A DNA stretch of 64,000 nucleotides from positions 1,054,001 through 1,118,000 of the forward strand of contig NZ_SUPW01000001.1 of NCBI RefSeq assembly GCF_013337285.1. The letters are read 5' to 3'. How positions within the stretch are numbered: position 1 is the first letter of the stretch; each line of letters opens with the position of its first letter. The notes below the pieces were generated by a model, which saw nothing but the letters and a program-made list of their open reading frames with translations, ran no database searches and was not told the origin of the DNA. The translations under genes were made by a program, and so were the position numbers. Below, in pieces: positions 18,124 through 28,742 of the stretch. Source of the DNA: Agrobacterium tumefaciens (GTDB lineage: Bacteria > Pseudomonadota > Alphaproteobacteria > Rhizobiales > Rhizobiaceae).

Positions 18124-19395
18124 ATGAAAGTTCTGTTGATCGGTTCCGGCGGACGCGAACATGCGCTGGCGTGGAAAATCGCCCAGTCTCCCCTGCTTGA
18201 AGAATTTTACGCCGCACCCGGCAATCCCGGCATCGCCGACCACGCGACGCTCGTAGCGCTTGACGTGGAAGACCACGCCGCCGTCATCGCTTTTGCGAAA
18301 GAAAAATCGATCGATTTTGTGATCGTTGGCCCGGAAGCGCCGCTGGTGGCGGGTCTGGCGGATGATCTGCGTGCCGCTGGCATCGCCACTTTCGGCCCGT
18401 CGAAAGCCGCTGCCCAGCTTGAGGGCTCCAAGGGTTTCACCAAGGATCTCTGCGCCCGTTACGATATTCCGACCGGCGCTTACCAGCGTTTCAAGGCCGC
18501 CGAACCGGCGAAAGACTATGTCCGTGAACAGGGCGCGCCCATCGTCATCAAGGCGGACGGGCTTGCCGCCGGCAAGGGTGTGACCGTGGCGATGACGGAA
18601 GACGAAGCCCTTGCCGCCATCGATGAGTGTTTCGACGGCGCGTTTGGTGCTGCCGGCGCCGAAGTGGTGGTGGAAGCCTTCCTCGATGGCGAGGAAGCGA
18701 GCTTCTTCTGCCTTTCGGACGGCAAGACGGCGCTGGCGCTGGCCACCGCGCAGGATCACAAGCGTGTGGGCGATGGCGACACCGGCCCGAATACCGGCGG
18801 CATGGGCGCCTATTCCCCCGCCCCCGTCATGACACCCGCCATGGTGGAGCGCACCATGAAGGAGATCATCGAGCCGACGATTTCAGGCATGGCCCAGGAC
18901 GGCAATCCCTTCTCGGGCGTGTTCTTCGCCGGCCTGATGATAACAGCCAAAGGCCCGGAACTGATCGAATATAATGTGCGCTTCGGCGATCCCGAGTGCC
19001 AGGTGCTGATGATGCGCCTCAAGAGCGACCTTCTGCCGATCCTCTACGCCACCGCCACCGGCACGCTGGACAAGGTGCAGGCGGAATGGCGTGACGATGC
19101 GGCGCTGACCGTCGTTCTGGCTTCCAGGGGTTATCCCGGCGCTTACGACAAGAACACGCCGATCGCCCATATTCCCGATGCCAGCGAAGAGGCAAAGGTG
19201 TTCCATGCCGGAACCGCGCTGAAGGATGGCCAGCTTGTCGCGACCGGCGGACGTGTGCTGAACGTCACCGCTTTTGGAAAAGACGTGACGGAGGCGCAGG
19301 CACGCGCCTATGCACTGACGGACAAAGTGGAATGGGAAAACGGCTTCTGCCGCCGTGATATCGGCTGGCAGGCCGTGGCCCGCGAAAAGGCCTGA
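18124..19395 (+). CDS. purD: Phosphoribosylamine-glycine ligase (GARS)
   Basis: Second step of purine synthesis: ATP-dependent ligation of glycine to phosphoribosylamine. The 423-residue protein has the N-terminal [18 protein letters not shown], the ATP-grasp segment [13 protein letters not shown] near 140, [23 protein letters not shown]-type binding loop near 220 and VRFGDPECQ near 285. ATG 18124 is used; a TTG nine bases upstream is less likely. It is divergent from tex across about 200 bp. No other pur gene is adjacent. Confidence 0.95.
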   Translation: MKVLLIGSGGREHALAWKIAQSPLLEEFYAAPGNPGIADHATLVALDVEDHAAVIAFAKEKSIDFVIVGPEAPLVAGLADDLRAAGIATFGPSKAAAQLEGSKGFTKDLCARYDIPTGAYQRFKAAEPAKDYVREQGAPIVIKADGLAAGKGVTVAMTEDEALAAIDECFDGAFGAAGAEVVVEAFLDGEEASFFCLSDGKTALALATAQDHKRVGDGDTGPNTGGMGAYSPAPVMTPAMVERTMKEIIEPTISGMAQDGNPFSGVFFAGLMITAKGPELIEYNVRFGDPECQVLMMRLKSDLLPILYATATGTLDKVQAEWRDDAALTVVLASRGYPGAYDKNTPIAHIPDASEEAKVFHAGTALKDGQLVATGGRVLNVTAFGKDVTEAQARAYALTDKVEWENGFCRRDIGWQAVAREKA

Positions 19396-19551
19396 TACTT
19401 AAAGCAGACAGCGTTGAGAGCGAATATTTCGTTCAATTTTTACCAAGTTCGCTGACCCGATGGAAACGAAAGACCGGTAATATTTGCCCGAATATTGAAT
19501 GACGCGCCGTGCCTGTGCCACGGGTTTTGCGGTTATTTCGGGGGTTTTTCG

Positions 19552-20061
19552 ATGCGTCGTCTTCTTTTGACAGCCATTATCGCGCTGACCGGCGGGTCGG
19601 CCATGGCGTCTTCCATCGAATATATCAATGGCGTCCATGCCAGCAACGGCAGCTTCGTTCGCCGTGACTGCACGGGCTGCGAACCCGTGAAAGACAAAAC
19701 GCCAGCACAGGGTTATGCAATTCCGTCCATCGAGCCGGGAACGCAGCATTCGGAAATGCGCGAAATCGACGGAAAACGCACACTTATCCGCACCGAAGCA
19801 TGGCTCGGCGGTGCGCCGGTTACCTTCGTCAGCACCAATCCCGCATGGATGCCGGAAACCTCCAGCACCGCAATCGCAACCTATGACGATGCCGAACCCG
19901 TGGCGCACCCGGAAGAAACGGTTTCGACACCTGCCGGCATCGACGTGACGACGACGACCGCCGGCGTCAAGGAAATCTCTGCCGACAATGCCGCAGCTTC
20001 TATCAGCGCCTCGGCGGTCACCGCACCCGTATTCCCGGATTTCAAATTGCGTGGCAACTGA
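19552..20061 (+). CDS. Small secreted protein of unknown function
   Basis: A 169-residue protein with a signal peptide (MRRLLLTAIIALTGGSAMAS, cleavage about residue 19) and a mature N-terminus containing a CTGC pair (RRDCTGCEP), then a low-complexity Ala/Thr-rich tail. The ATG at 19552 is chosen because the signal peptide begins there. It resembles proteins automatically labelled as plant virulence effector HPE-like domain proteins in Rhizobiales, but this is a weak recollection. The region upstream (19396-19551) is AT-rich and probably carries its promoter. Confidence 0.65.
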   Translation: MRRLLLTAIIALTGGSAMASSIEYINGVHASNGSFVRRDCTGCEPVKDKTPAQGYAIPSIEPGTQHSEMREIDGKRTLIRTEAWLGGAPVTFVSTNPAWMPETSSTAIATYDDAEPVAHPEETVSTPAGIDVTTTTAGVKEISADNAAASISASAVTAPVFPDFKLRGN

Positions 20062-20388
20062 CGGGCAGTACTCGGCGCGCTTTCCTGACAAATATCAAAT
20101 AATCGCGGCATTGCTGTATTTATCGTAGCTCTCAGCAACCATTCGGGGAATAATATATTTTCCGGCCGTTATTCTGTCAGCCAAGCTGATAAAGCTTTCG
20201 CTAATTAAATATTTATTCAAATTTTTGGCCGCTAAGTGACTTCATGGTGCAATGCAGCACAATATGAGGCCTGAGGCGGACGCTCGCTTTTCAGGCCCTT
20301 CACCGCGCATCAGGCGCTATTCCCATTTCCGAAACTTCGGCAGCGCGCGACCTTTTCAGGCCGCGATGCAAAACGCTTGTGAGCGCCC
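20062..20388. other. 327-bp intergenic region, likely chemoreceptor promoter
   Basis: The stretch is AT-rich in the middle (20100-20240) with no convincing open frame, tRNA or terminator. It precedes the chemoreceptor gene and probably holds its promoter. I looked for a sigma-54 -24/-12 element and did not find a convincing one. Confidence 0.35.
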
Positions 20389-22212
20389 ATGAAGAACCTC
20401 TCCATCTCCCGTCAACTGATCGTGCTCGTGGTGGCCCTTGTGGCCGCCTTCTCCATAGCGACCTTTTACCAGCTGAAATCTGCCACCGATGCGATTTATG
20501 AGGAACGCTACGGCATGTTGCGGACGCAGGTGCAATCGGCCATTTCCATCCTGCAATCCTTCCATGACAAGGAAACGGCCGGAACGCTGTCGCGGGAAGA
20601 AGCCATGAAACAGGCTTACGCCACCGTCAGCGCCATCAGGTTCACCCCTGATGGCTATCTGTTCGGTTACGACTATGACGTGACGATGAAGTTCCATCCC
20701 GATGCCAAGCGGGTCGGCGAAAACTACAGGGGCAAGCCAGACAGCAAAGGCTTCGCTTATCGTGACGAGCTGGTTCGGCTTGGCCGCAACGGCGGCGGCC
20801 AGACGGATTTCTACGGTCCAAAGCCCGGCATGGAAGGCAATGATTACGCTAAAAGCTCTTACGCACTTGCCTTCGAGCCATGGCAGGTGGTGGTCGTGAC
20901 CGGCGTTTACATCGATGATCTGAATGCGCAGGTTCGCGGCGAGGTGATGAAGGCGCTGTCCATCGGTGCCGCCATCTTCGTGCTGGCGCTCGCCGCCGCT
21001 TTCTACGTCATTCGCGGCATTTCCAAACCGCTCGGCGATATTCACCGCGCGCTTGGCGAAGTGGCCAATGAGAACGTCTCGCTTACCATTCCCCATACCG
21101 GCCTTACCAACGAGGTGGGCATGATGGCGAAAGCCACCGCCTCGCTGCAGGACAAGGTGCGCGAGCGCCACGCCATGCAGCGCCGGCAGGAAGAACAGCA
21201 GGACCAGCTCGACACGGAACGCCAGAACAATCTCGACATGCAGCGCGACGAAGCCGCATTGCAGGCCCGCGTCGTCACCACCATCGGCGAGGCGCTGGAA
21301 AAGCTGGCCGGCGGCGATCTGACCGTTCGCTGCGGCGATCTCGGCAATCGCTATGCGGCGCTGCGCGACAATTTCAACGAGGCCCTGACCCATCTTGATG
21401 CGGCCATGGCCAAGGTGAATTCCAAGAGCATCGATATTGGCGGCTCCAAGGAGGAAATCCGCAAGGCCTCCAACGAGCTTTCGCAGCGCACCGAACGGCA
21501 GGCCGCGAACCTTGAGGAAACTTCGGCCGCTCTGGATGAATTGACCGTTGCGGTGCGCCAGACGGCGGAAGGCGCAGCCGACGCCGCCAAGCGCGTCACC
21601 ACCGTCAGCTCGGAGGCCATGCGCAGCGACCGGGTGGTGGAAGAGGCGATATCAGCGATGAGCGGCATCGAACAGTCTTCCGACCAGATTTCCAACATCA
21701 TCGGCGTGATCGACGACATCGCCTTCCAGACCAACCTTCTGGCGCTGAATGCCGGTGTGGAGGCAGCGCGTGCCGGTGAGGCCGGCAAGGGCTTTGCCGT
21801 GGTGGCGCAGGAAGTGCGCGAGCTGGCGCAGAAATCCGCCGCCGCTGCCAAGGAGATCAAGGACCAGATCTCCCGATCTTCCGCCCAGGTGGAAAACGGC
21901 GTGCGCCTTGTCGGCGAGACCGGAGAAGCGCTGAAACGCATCTCGGACCAGATCAAATCGGCGAACGAGATCGTCAGCAAGATCGCCCATTCGGCCGCCG
22001 AACAGGACACCACGTTGCGCTCGATCTCCTCGTCGCTGAACCAGCTCGACGTCGCCACCCAGCATAATGCCGCCATGGCGGAAGAAACCACGGCTTCGGC
22101 CGAGGCGCTGGCCGTGGACACCGAAGAACTGCTGAACCTCATCCGCGGCTTCCGCGTCTCTTCCGGCCACCAGCTTCACGGCATGGCAGAGCAGATGCGT
22201 ATGGCAGGGTGA
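20389..22212 (+). CDS. Methyl-accepting chemotaxis protein with a single Cache domain
   Basis: A 607-residue transmembrane chemoreceptor. Membrane segment one is about residues 8-27; the periplasmic sCache_2-type ligand domain contains [20 protein letters not shown]; membrane segment two is about 185-207; a HAMP region follows. The cytoplasmic signalling hairpin has the conserved tip [20 protein letters not shown] near 445. The Gly-poor linker at 250-300 is rich in Gln/Arg and looks coiled-coil. No C-terminal CheR-binding pentapeptide is seen. The ligand is unknown; sCache_2 receptors often bind small carboxylates. Confidence 0.92.
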   Translation: MKNLSISRQLIVLVVALVAAFSIATFYQLKSATDAIYEERYGMLRTQVQSAISILQSFHDKETAGTLSREEAMKQAYATVSAIRFTPDGYLFGYDYDVTMKFHPDAKRVGENYRGKPDSKGFAYRDELVRLGRNGGGQTDFYGPKPGMEGNDYAKSSYALAFEPWQVVVVTGVYIDDLNAQVRGEVMKALSIGAAIFVLALAAAFYVIRGISKPLGDIHRALGEVANENVSLTIPHTGLTNEVGMMAKATASLQDKVRERHAMQRRQEEQQDQLDTERQNNLDMQRDEAALQARVVTTIGEALEKLAGGDLTVRCGDLGNRYAALRDNFNEALTHLDAAMAKVNSKSIDIGGSKEEIRKASNELSQRTERQAANLEETSAALDELTVAVRQTAEGAADAAKRVTTVSSEAMRSDRVVEEAISAMSGIEQSSDQISNIIGVIDDIAFQTNLLALNAGVEAARAGEAGKGFAVVAQEVRELAQKSAAAAKEIKDQISRSSAQVENGVRLVGETGEALKRISDQIKSANEIVSKIAHSAAEQDTTLRSISSSLNQLDVATQHNAAMAEETTASAEALAVDTEELLNLIRGFRVSSGHQLHGMAEQMRMAG

Positions 22213-22240
22213 TACGCTTTGAGGCTATCGATCAAAAACG

Positions 22241-22266
22241 GCGCCGGGGGAAACTCCGGCGCTTTT
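22241..22266 (+). terminator. Terminator of the chemoreceptor gene
   Basis: Hairpin GCGCCGG/CCGGCGC (22241-22262) followed by TTTT, 29 nt after the chemoreceptor stop codon and just before the converging DUF523 gene. Confidence 0.8.
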
Positions 22267-22270
22267 CGTT

Positions 22271-22765
22271 TCAACGTGTCAGGGCATCCAGCCTATCGAT
22301 GTCGGCTGGCGAAAAGACCGAAATACCCGCACGCTCAAGCAGCGCAGCCGTCACGCCGTTGCCCGGATGTTTGAGGCCGGAGAACGAACCATCATAAATC
22401 GCGACCGACCCGCAGGACGGGCTGCCGTCTATCAGCAACGCATGGGTGCAGCCATTGGCCTTGGCAAAGGCAAGCGCCTTTTCCGCACCGGCAATAAATT
22501 GCGCGGTGACATCGCCACCGGTCACCTCCAGCACGCGGGCGCGGCCCTCCAGCACATCAAGACCAGACGCACCCCTCTCGATTTCCGCCGGTGGACGCGG
22601 CACGGGCATACCACCCGCCATCTCCGGACAGATCGTTACCAGCCTGCCCTCGCTTCGCCAGCGCTCTATTGCAGGGTGGGACAGGGGTTTGCCCTTGCCG
22701 TCGTAGCGGACGGGCTGGCCGAGGAGGCAGGCGCTGATGAGGATTTTGGGAGGCGTGTGGGTCAA
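22271..22765 (-). CDS. DUF523 family protein
   Basis: A 164-residue cytoplasmic protein of the DUF523 (YbbK-like) family. Conserved blocks are ILISACLLGQPVRYDGKGK at the N-terminus, ICPEMAGGMPVPRPPAE near 45 and LIDGSPSCGS near 110. The conserved cysteines in SACLLG, ICPE and SPSCG suggest a metal or thiol site, but no function is established that I can name. The start is ATG 22765. It ends against the chemoreceptor terminator. Confidence 0.85.
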   Translation of the reverse strand: MTHTPPKILISACLLGQPVRYDGKGKPLSHPAIERWRSEGRLVTICPEMAGGMPVPRPPAEIERGASGLDVLEGRARVLEVTGGDVTAQFIAGAEKALAFAKANGCTHALLIDGSPSCGSVAIYDGSFSGLKHPGNGVTAALLERAGISVFSPADIDRLDALTR

Positions 22766-22800
22766 TGGGAAACATCCTGCGGGAGCTGAAGCTGCGGCTT

Positions 22801-22958
22801 ACCCCCCTCTGCCCTGCCGGGCATCTCCCCCACAAGGGGGGAGATCCAATCGTGGCAACCTCTCGACCACCTCCGACGTCGCGATTTTTTGCCGGGGAGC
22901 GCCCTTCCTGCTGATCTCCCCCCTTGTGGGGGAGATGTCCGGCAGGACAGAGGGGGGT
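22801..22958. repeat. Intergenic inverted-repeat element, copy 1
   Basis: Two 46-bp arms (22801-22846 and 22913-22958) are inverted copies of each other with a few mismatches and enclose a unique 66-bp centre. Each arm starts or ends with the CCCCCCTCTGCC-type sequence and contains an inner CTCCCCC/GGGGGGAG palindrome. The same element occurs at 37822-37976. It resembles the RIME-type mosaic elements of rhizobia. Transcribed in either direction it would fold into a very stable hairpin. It lies between glyS and the DUF523 gene. Confidence 0.9.
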
Positions 22959-22998
22959 GAACCAAGTACGCTGACATACCCGGTTACCCACAATTCAC

Positions 22999-25314
22999 TC
23001 ACCCCGTAATCTTCGAGAAATCCGCAACCGTACCGGTCGCTTCGCGGATGGCCTTCAGCAGCGCCAGACGGTTGGCGCGGATGGCCGCATCCTCGTCATT
23101 GACCAGCACATCCTCGAAGAACTTGTCGACGGGCGCGCGCAGCGTCGAAAGCGCCTGCATGGCCGAGCGGAAATCCTCACCTTCGACAGCCTTCGCCGCA
23201 TCGGCAGAGGCAGTCTTGATCGCCGCGTAAAGCGCCTTTTCGGCGTCGAGCTTCAAAAGCTCTTCAGAGACGCCATCGGCAACCACGGTGCCCTTCTTTT
23301 CCTCGGCGGCCAGAAGCTGGGTGGCGCGCTTGGCGCCCGCCAGAAGGTTGCGGCCATCTTCGCCGGTGATGAAGGCGGTGAGCGCCTCGACACGGCGGGC
23401 GATCATCAGGAGATCATCGGATTCCGGCGTCAGGACGGCGTCGATCAGATCGTAACGCGCACCGAGATCGCGGAGATAGACTTTCAGGCGGTCGTGGAAG
23501 AAGGAGAGCAACGAAAAAACCGACGGTCGAGCAACAAAGAGACCATTGTGGAAGGCTCTATCTTCCAGCAATCTCTCAAACAAAGCAGTCTCTTCGACCT
23601 CTGCCCGAAGCGGATTGATCCCTCGAAGCAATTTCTCTACCAAGTCCCTTGCGTCCAAAGGATAAAACGCGACATTCATGTCCGTTATTGCCGGTATGAG
23701 CGGCAGGCGCACGTTCTTTTCCAGCAAAATACGCACCACACCCAGCGCCGCGCGGCGCAACGCAAACGGGTCCTTCGAACCCGTCGGCTTTTCATCGATG
23801 GCCCAGAAACCGACGAGCGTATCGAGCTTGTCGGCCAGCGCGACCGTGATCGCCACCTTGTCGGCCGGCAGGCGATCCGAGGGGCCTTGCGGCTTGTAGT
23901 GATCTTCGATGGCCGCGGCGACACTTTCGTTTTCGCCCTGCAGCGCCGCATATTTGCGGCCCATCAAGCCCTGAAGCTCGGGGAATTCACCAACGGCTTC
24001 GGTGCGCAGGTCGGCTTTGGCCAGCACCACCGCGCGGTCCACCAGATTGGCATCGGCACCAACGACGGGGGCCAGCGCCTTGGCCAGTTCGCGGATGCGG
24101 GCCACACGCTCACCCTGCGTGCCGAGCTTGGCATGGAAAGTGACGTTGAGTGCGTCGAGCTTCGCCATGCGCTGATCGAGCGGCTTCTTGAGATCGAGGC
24201 CGAATTTCGCAGCCGAATCCTTCAAGGTGTCGAGATCGGGCAGATCGCCCTGGTCGCGGCTCCAGAAATGGCGGGCATCCGACAGGCGGGCGCGCACCAC
24301 CTTGCCATTGCCATGGATGATTTCCTTGCCGCCATCGCTTGCCTCGATATTTGAGATCAGGATGAAGCGGTTGGAAAGACCCTCTTCCGCACCCTGATTG
24401 CGGGTGACGAAACACTTCTGGTTGGTCTTGATGGTGAGGCGGATGATTTCCGCCGGGATCTGCAGGTAGTCTTCCTCGAAGGTGCCCATTAGCACCTGCG
24501 GCCATTCGACGAGGCCGGAGACTTCTTCCAGCAGACCTTCGTCTTCCACCAGGTCGAGACCATTGGCGAAGGCCAGATCCTTGGCGTCGTGCAGAATGAT
24601 ATCCTTGCGGCGCTCCGCATCGAGAATGACCTTGGCCTTTTCGAGGCTCGAGACATAATCCTCGAAACGGCGCACGGTTATCGGGCCGGGTGCATGGAAA
24701 CGGTGGCCATAGGTGACATTGCCGGCGACGATGCCGTCGATAACGAACGGAATGACCTGCGTTTCGTCATGTTCGGGGCCGAACAGGCAGACGATGGATT
24801 GCAGCGGGCGCACCCAGCGCAGGCTCTCGGAGCCCTTGCCTTCGATACCGGCATAGCTCGAGCCCTTTGGCATGGAGGCCGGGCCGGAGCGCATGGATTT
24901 TGGCCAGGGGAAGGAACGGATGATGCCGGGCATCACCTCGGCGATGATCTCTTCCGCCGGACGACCGGGTTTATTGATGATGGCGATGTAAAAATCGCCC
25001 TTCTTCGGATCGGAAACGACCTGCGCTTCCGAGATATCGCTCAAGCCAGCGCCGCGCAGAAAGCCCTCGATGGCCTTTTCATTGGCGTCGGTGCGCGGAC
25101 CCTTCTTTTCCTCCCGCACATCGGCGGAGCGGGCGTTGAGGCCGCGAATATCCAGCGTCAGGCGGCGCGGCGTCCAATATTCGCGCGCGCCTTCGTAGGT
25201 CAGCCCTCTCTCCACCAAGGCATCGGTGACGAGTTTCTTCAGATCGCCCGCCGCCTTGCGCTGCATGCGGGCGGGGATTTCCTCGGAGCGGAGTTCAAGC
25301 AGAAGATCGGGCAT
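22999..25314 (-). CDS. glyS: Glycyl-tRNA synthetase beta subunit
   Basis: Beta chain of the heterotetrameric glycyl-tRNA synthetase, 771 residues, somewhat longer than the E. coli protein. Family blocks are visible: the N-terminus [18 protein letters not shown], the [15 protein letters not shown] segment, [10 protein letters not shown] near 270 and an HD-like segment around [12 protein letters not shown]; a C-terminal helical anticodon-binding region ends [18 protein letters not shown] 25314 is the start. Unusually, the alpha-chain gene glyQ is 4.6 kb upstream on the same strand, separated by four other genes. Confidence 0.95.
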   Translation of the reverse strand: MPDLLLELRSEEIPARMQRKAAGDLKKLVTDALVERGLTYEGAREYWTPRRLTLDIRGLNARSADVREEKKGPRTDANEKAIEGFLRGAGLSDISEAQVVSDPKKGDFYIAIINKPGRPAEEIIAEVMPGIIRSFPWPKSMRSGPASMPKGSSYAGIEGKGSESLRWVRPLQSIVCLFGPEHDETQVIPFVIDGIVAGNVTYGHRFHAPGPITVRRFEDYVSSLEKAKVILDAERRKDIILHDAKDLAFANGLDLVEDEGLLEEVSGLVEWPQVLMGTFEEDYLQIPAEIIRLTIKTNQKCFVTRNQGAEEGLSNRFILISNIEASDGGKEIIHGNGKVVRARLSDARHFWSRDQGDLPDLDTLKDSAAKFGLDLKKPLDQRMAKLDALNVTFHAKLGTQGERVARIRELAKALAPVVGADANLVDRAVVLAKADLRTEAVGEFPELQGLMGRKYAALQGENESVAAAIEDHYKPQGPSDRLPADKVAITVALADKLDTLVGFWAIDEKPTGSKDPFALRRAALGVVRILLEKNVRLPLIPAITDMNVAFYPLDARDLVEKLLRGINPLRAEVEETALFERLLEDRAFHNGLFVARPSVFSLLSFFHDRLKVYLRDLGARYDLIDAVLTPESDDLLMIARRVEALTAFITGEDGRNLLAGAKRATQLLAAEEKKGTVVADGVSEELLKLDAEKALYAAIKTASADAAKAVEGEDFRSAMQALSTLRAPVDKFFEDVLVNDEDAAIRANRLALLKAIREATGTVADFSKITG

Positions 25315-25414
25315 GGGATCAGGACTTTATCTGTTGTCGGACGATTGCGGTCGGCTTAGCAAGCAACGCAGCAAAAGTCACCAATGCATTCGGTTAAATT
25401 ACCGCGCGCGGGCA

Positions 25415-27355
25415 TTACCAGCCGCCGCCGCCACCGCCGCCGCCGCCCGAGCCGGAAAAACCGCCGCCGCCGCCACCGCTAGAAAAGCTGGAGTTGGACG
25501 AACTGACGGGTTGGGGAATGGTGGAGGCGATGGTGCTCGCCATGGTCGAGGAGAAACCGCCGATCCTGTCGCCAAAGCTGCCGTAATTGCTGCCCGCATA
25601 CCAGCCGGGTGCATAGCTTGCCACGGCAGCACCGGCGGCGGCTGTCGCAAGCCATGTTTCAAAGGTGCGGCTCCACGGTTTTTCAACGCCGAGCGCGACG
25701 GCATAGGGCAGCAAGGTCTCGAAATGTTGCGGCGACATCGCAGGCGCGCTCGCCATGTTCATGCGGTCTTTTTCCGCCAGCGTCAGATAGGTTCTGAGGC
25801 CCTCGATGCCATCCATCAGCTTGCGGCCAAGCGGGGTTGGCGCGCCCATCAGGAACAGGAAAAGCGCATTGGTAAGGATGATGCCGCCAATGGCTGCCAG
25901 CGCCAGCGATTTCGTATCATGCGTCACATCCAGCAGGATCTGCGTGGCGATGCCGCCGATAACCGAGAAAGCCACGAAACCGGCAAAGGCCAGCATGACG
26001 ATGCCGCCGATCCGCTTTTTCAGCGATGCGCCGCGCGAGAACTGCCGGCCGATGCCGATAGACAGAATGCTGAAGAACAATGCGAAAAACCCGAAAACCA
26101 GCACGGCGGCAATGGCGATTTCATCGAGATCGCCAAACACCAGCGTCGCAACGACAATGAAGACGCTGAAGAAGATACCGAAAAAGATATAACCGGAATT
26201 GCTATGGTAATATTTGCCGCGATGCTCTTTTTCAATCGCCGCGCGGAACTGCTTGCCGACTTTTTCGACTTCCGTTCCATGGGCTTTATCGATTGTCAGC
26301 GTTTCACCCGGGCCGCCGATGGAGGCGAGCAACGTTTTCTGCCCCGTCGGCAGATTGGCGGCGCTTTCCTTTTCGGTCCGGCGGATGACGATGGAATTCT
26401 TCAGGTCTTCCAGAACGACATAGCCTTTGACCGCGAGGTCAAGTGCCGAGGCGGAGAGCGCCGTCCAGCCCGCGCTGGAAAAGCCCCTGTTGTCGACGTA
26501 ATTGACCAGAGCTGGAGAAAGCCCCTCCGGCGCATCCCAGCGCGGCACGACCACGCCACGGGCCGGATCGCGGCCCACCGCGAACCACGCCCGCAGATAA
26601 TAGAGCAAAATAGCCAAAAGCCCGCCGCCGGAAAGCAGGATTGCCAGATTGTCGCGCAGCCACCAGCCCGTTTCCTGCGAGGTGTCGGGTGCGGCGATAG
26701 CGCCCTTCGGCAGCTTGACGGCAACCGTCATGCCCTCACCCACCGCAAACGGGCGGGTGGAGGCGAAGAACACCTCGTTGCCTTCGCTGAGGACGCGGGC
26801 ATCCTTACCTTTTGCACCGAGTGGTCCGGTGAAGACGTTGGTGTCTGTCGCCTTAACGCCCTCAGGCAGAACCACGGTCGCGGAAATCTCGCCCATAGGG
26901 AACTGCCAGCCATTGCCGGTGACGTTCCAGGTGAGTTCGTCGTAATCGCTGAAATAACGGATCTGCCGGGCGGTGGTATAGGTGATCTGGAAGACGTGCT
27001 CGCCGGTCGGCAGAAAACGGTCGGCGCTGCCGGTATAGATGCGGATGCCGCCATCGATATTTTCGGTGCGCCAGTTTTCCGGCGCGCCATCCCGCTCCAC
27101 CGAAACGACGTTGAAATCCACCTTCGTGCGGCGGTTATTCGCATCCAGCGCGTAGAGCGGGAAATCGCGGAAGATGCCGCGCTTGATGTTCTGCCCCTCG
27201 GCGCGCGCGGTGATGGTTTCCGTCACCGCCAGCTTGCCATCCGCCGCCACCTCGACGACGGAATGGTAGGAACGGATAAATTCCTCCGCGAAGGCCGGGA
27301 AGGCCACGCCCAGTAAGACGAACAGCGCGAGAAATCTTGCGGCGATGGTCTTCAC
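25415..27355 (-). CDS. DUF2207 membrane protein
   Basis: A 646-residue protein with an N-terminal signal peptide (cleavage after AFAE-like site near 24), an extracytoplasmic DUF2207 domain of about 200 residues (SYHSVVEVAADGKLAVTETI, NIKRGIFRDFPL, VTGNGWQFPMGEISATVVLP), a membrane segment near 245 (LAILLSGGGLLAILLYYL), and two further hydrophobic pairs around 395-450 and 455-500. The C-terminus is a glycine-rich tail (SSGGGGGGFSGSGGG...GW). DUF2207 genes are often next to lemA, which here is two genes upstream with aroA between. Function unknown. Confidence 0.88.
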   Translation of the reverse strand: MKTIAARFLALFVLLGVAFPAFAEEFIRSYHSVVEVAADGKLAVTETITARAEGQNIKRGIFRDFPLYALDANNRRTKVDFNVVSVERDGAPENWRTENIDGGIRIYTGSADRFLPTGEHVFQITYTTARQIRYFSDYDELTWNVTGNGWQFPMGEISATVVLPEGVKATDTNVFTGPLGAKGKDARVLSEGNEVFFASTRPFAVGEGMTVAVKLPKGAIAAPDTSQETGWWLRDNLAILLSGGGLLAILLYYLRAWFAVGRDPARGVVVPRWDAPEGLSPALVNYVDNRGFSSAGWTALSASALDLAVKGYVVLEDLKNSIVIRRTEKESAANLPTGQKTLLASIGGPGETLTIDKAHGTEVEKVGKQFRAAIEKEHRGKYYHSNSGYIFFGIFFSVFIVVATLVFGDLDEIAIAAVLVFGFFALFFSILSIGIGRQFSRGASLKKRIGGIVMLAFAGFVAFSVIGGIATQILLDVTHDTKSLALAAIGGIILTNALFLFLMGAPTPLGRKLMDGIEGLRTYLTLAEKDRMNMASAPAMSPQHFETLLPYAVALGVEKPWSRTFETWLATAAAGAAVASYAPGWYAGSNYGSFGDRIGGFSSTMASTIASTIPQPVSSSNSSFSSGGGGGGFSGSGGGGGGGGGW

Positions 27356-27377
27356 GGGCGGTTTCCTCCAGCCAGTT

Positions 27378-28655
27378 TCAGTGCTGCGGCTCGGCAGCGC
27401 TTTCCTTTTCCGTGTACTCGACGCCGAGCGAGGCGAGCTCTTTCCAGTAAGCCGGGTAGGTCTTGGCCACGCAGGCGGGGTTCTGGATGGCGATGCCGCC
27501 GACCTTCAGCGCCGCCAGCGCAAAGCTCATGGCGATGCGGTGATCGGCGAAGGTATCGATGGTGGCATTCACCGTCTGGCCCGCCAGTGCGGGATCGGAA
27601 TGTACGATCAGGTCGTCACCTTCCTCATGCGCCAGACCGTTACGGATTTCGTTGAGCCCGAGCGAGACGGCACGGATGCGGTCGCATTCCTTGACGCGCA
27701 GATTGGCGATGCCGACGAAACGCACCGGCGTTTCGTTGAAGGCGGCGAGAACCGCGATGGTCGGAATGGCGTCCTGCATCTGCGAGCCGTCGATTTCGGC
27801 AGGCAGATGGGGAAACTTGGCCATGACGTCGTAGGCTTTGGCATCCGGCTGGGTGAACTTGTCGGCGGGCGTGCCGATATCGATCGCGCCGCCGGTCAGC
27901 AGTTCCGCACCCCAGAGATAGGTGGCGGCGGAAGCATCCGGCTCGATGTGGAAATCGGTGGCCGTATAGCCCGTGGGATGCACGCGCCAGATGGCGTTGC
28001 TAACCCGCTCCACCTTGGCGCCGAAGGCTTCCATGGCTGACGTGGTGAGATCGATATATCCCTTCGCGCCGATTTCCTCGCCCTTGAGGATGATATCGAC
28101 AGGCTTGTCGCCGCAGGCGGCGGCCATCAGAAGTGCTGACACATATTGGCTGGAGAGGTTGGCGTCGATGGTGACGTTGCCCTTCGGGAAACCCATGCCC
28201 TTGCCGCGCACAGTGACGGGCGGGCAGCTGGTCGGCGCATCCGCCTCAACACCGAGGGCGCGTAGCGCCTCCACCAGCGGCAGGATCGGGCGTTTGCGCA
28301 TATGCTCGTCACCATCGATGATGACGGCACCATCGACAAGTGCGGCAGCGGCGGTGAGGAAGCGCGTGGCGGTACCGGCATTGCCAAGGAAAAGCGGCTT
28401 TTCCGGCTGTTGCAACACGCCAGTCCCTTCCACCACGAAGGTGGTGGCATCAGGCTCGGTGACCTTCACGCCCATCTCGCGCAGGGCTTCGGCCATATAA
28501 AGCGTGTCATCGCTTTTCAGCGCGCCGGACAAGTGGCTTTTGCCCCTGGCGAGGCCGGCGAGCAGGAGCGCGCGGTTGGTGATGGATTTGGAGCCGGGCG
28601 GCTCGACCTTGCCGGAAAGGGGGTGGCCGGGCGGGGTGATGGTCAGTTCGATCAT
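27378..28655 (-). CDS. aroA: 3-phosphoshikimate 1-carboxyvinyltransferase (EPSP synthase)
   Basis: Condenses shikimate 3-phosphate with phosphoenolpyruvate in the shikimate pathway. The 425-residue protein has PPGSKSITNRALLLAGLA near the N-terminus, FLGNAGTATRFLTA near 90, HMRKRPILPLVEALRALG near 117, NLRVKECDRIRA near 340 and DHRIAMSFALAAL near 380. It belongs to the E. coli-like group in overall motif pattern and is clearly not the CP4-type class II enzyme. The residue matching E. coli Pro101 is Phe and that matching Met99 is Thr. It sits between lemA and the DUF2207 gene, 22 bp from the latter. Confidence 0.93.
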   Translation of the reverse strand: MIELTITPPGHPLSGKVEPPGSKSITNRALLLAGLARGKSHLSGALKSDDTLYMAEALREMGVKVTEPDATTFVVEGTGVLQQPEKPLFLGNAGTATRFLTAAAALVDGAVIIDGDEHMRKRPILPLVEALRALGVEADAPTSCPPVTVRGKGMGFPKGNVTIDANLSSQYVSALLMAAACGDKPVDIILKGEEIGAKGYIDLTTSAMEAFGAKVERVSNAIWRVHPTGYTATDFHIEPDASAATYLWGAELLTGGAIDIGTPADKFTQPDAKAYDVMAKFPHLPAEIDGSQMQDAIPTIAVLAAFNETPVRFVGIANLRVKECDRIRAVSLGLNEIRNGLAHEEGDDLIVHSDPALAGQTVNATIDTFADHRIAMSFALAALKVGGIAIQNPACVAKTYPAYWKELASLGVEYTEKESAAEPQH

Positions 28656-28742
28656 GATCGTCGTCTTGTCAAAGAATGCGGCGCGGAGCCGGATTATCGG
28701 AATTTGAGCGGGAGGTTTTAAACCGTCAGAAGAACGGTGTCC

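Noticed and set aside
17923-18759. Upstream extension of the tex frame
   Set aside because: Would overlap purD on the other strand; conserved Tex sequence begins at ATG 17922.
25226-27316. Rightward frame of about 696 codons opposite the DUF2207 gene
   Set aside because: Begins within the glyS start region and shows low-complexity Arg/Ala/Gly/Asp repeats; the DUF2207 protein on the other strand has a signal peptide and membrane segments.
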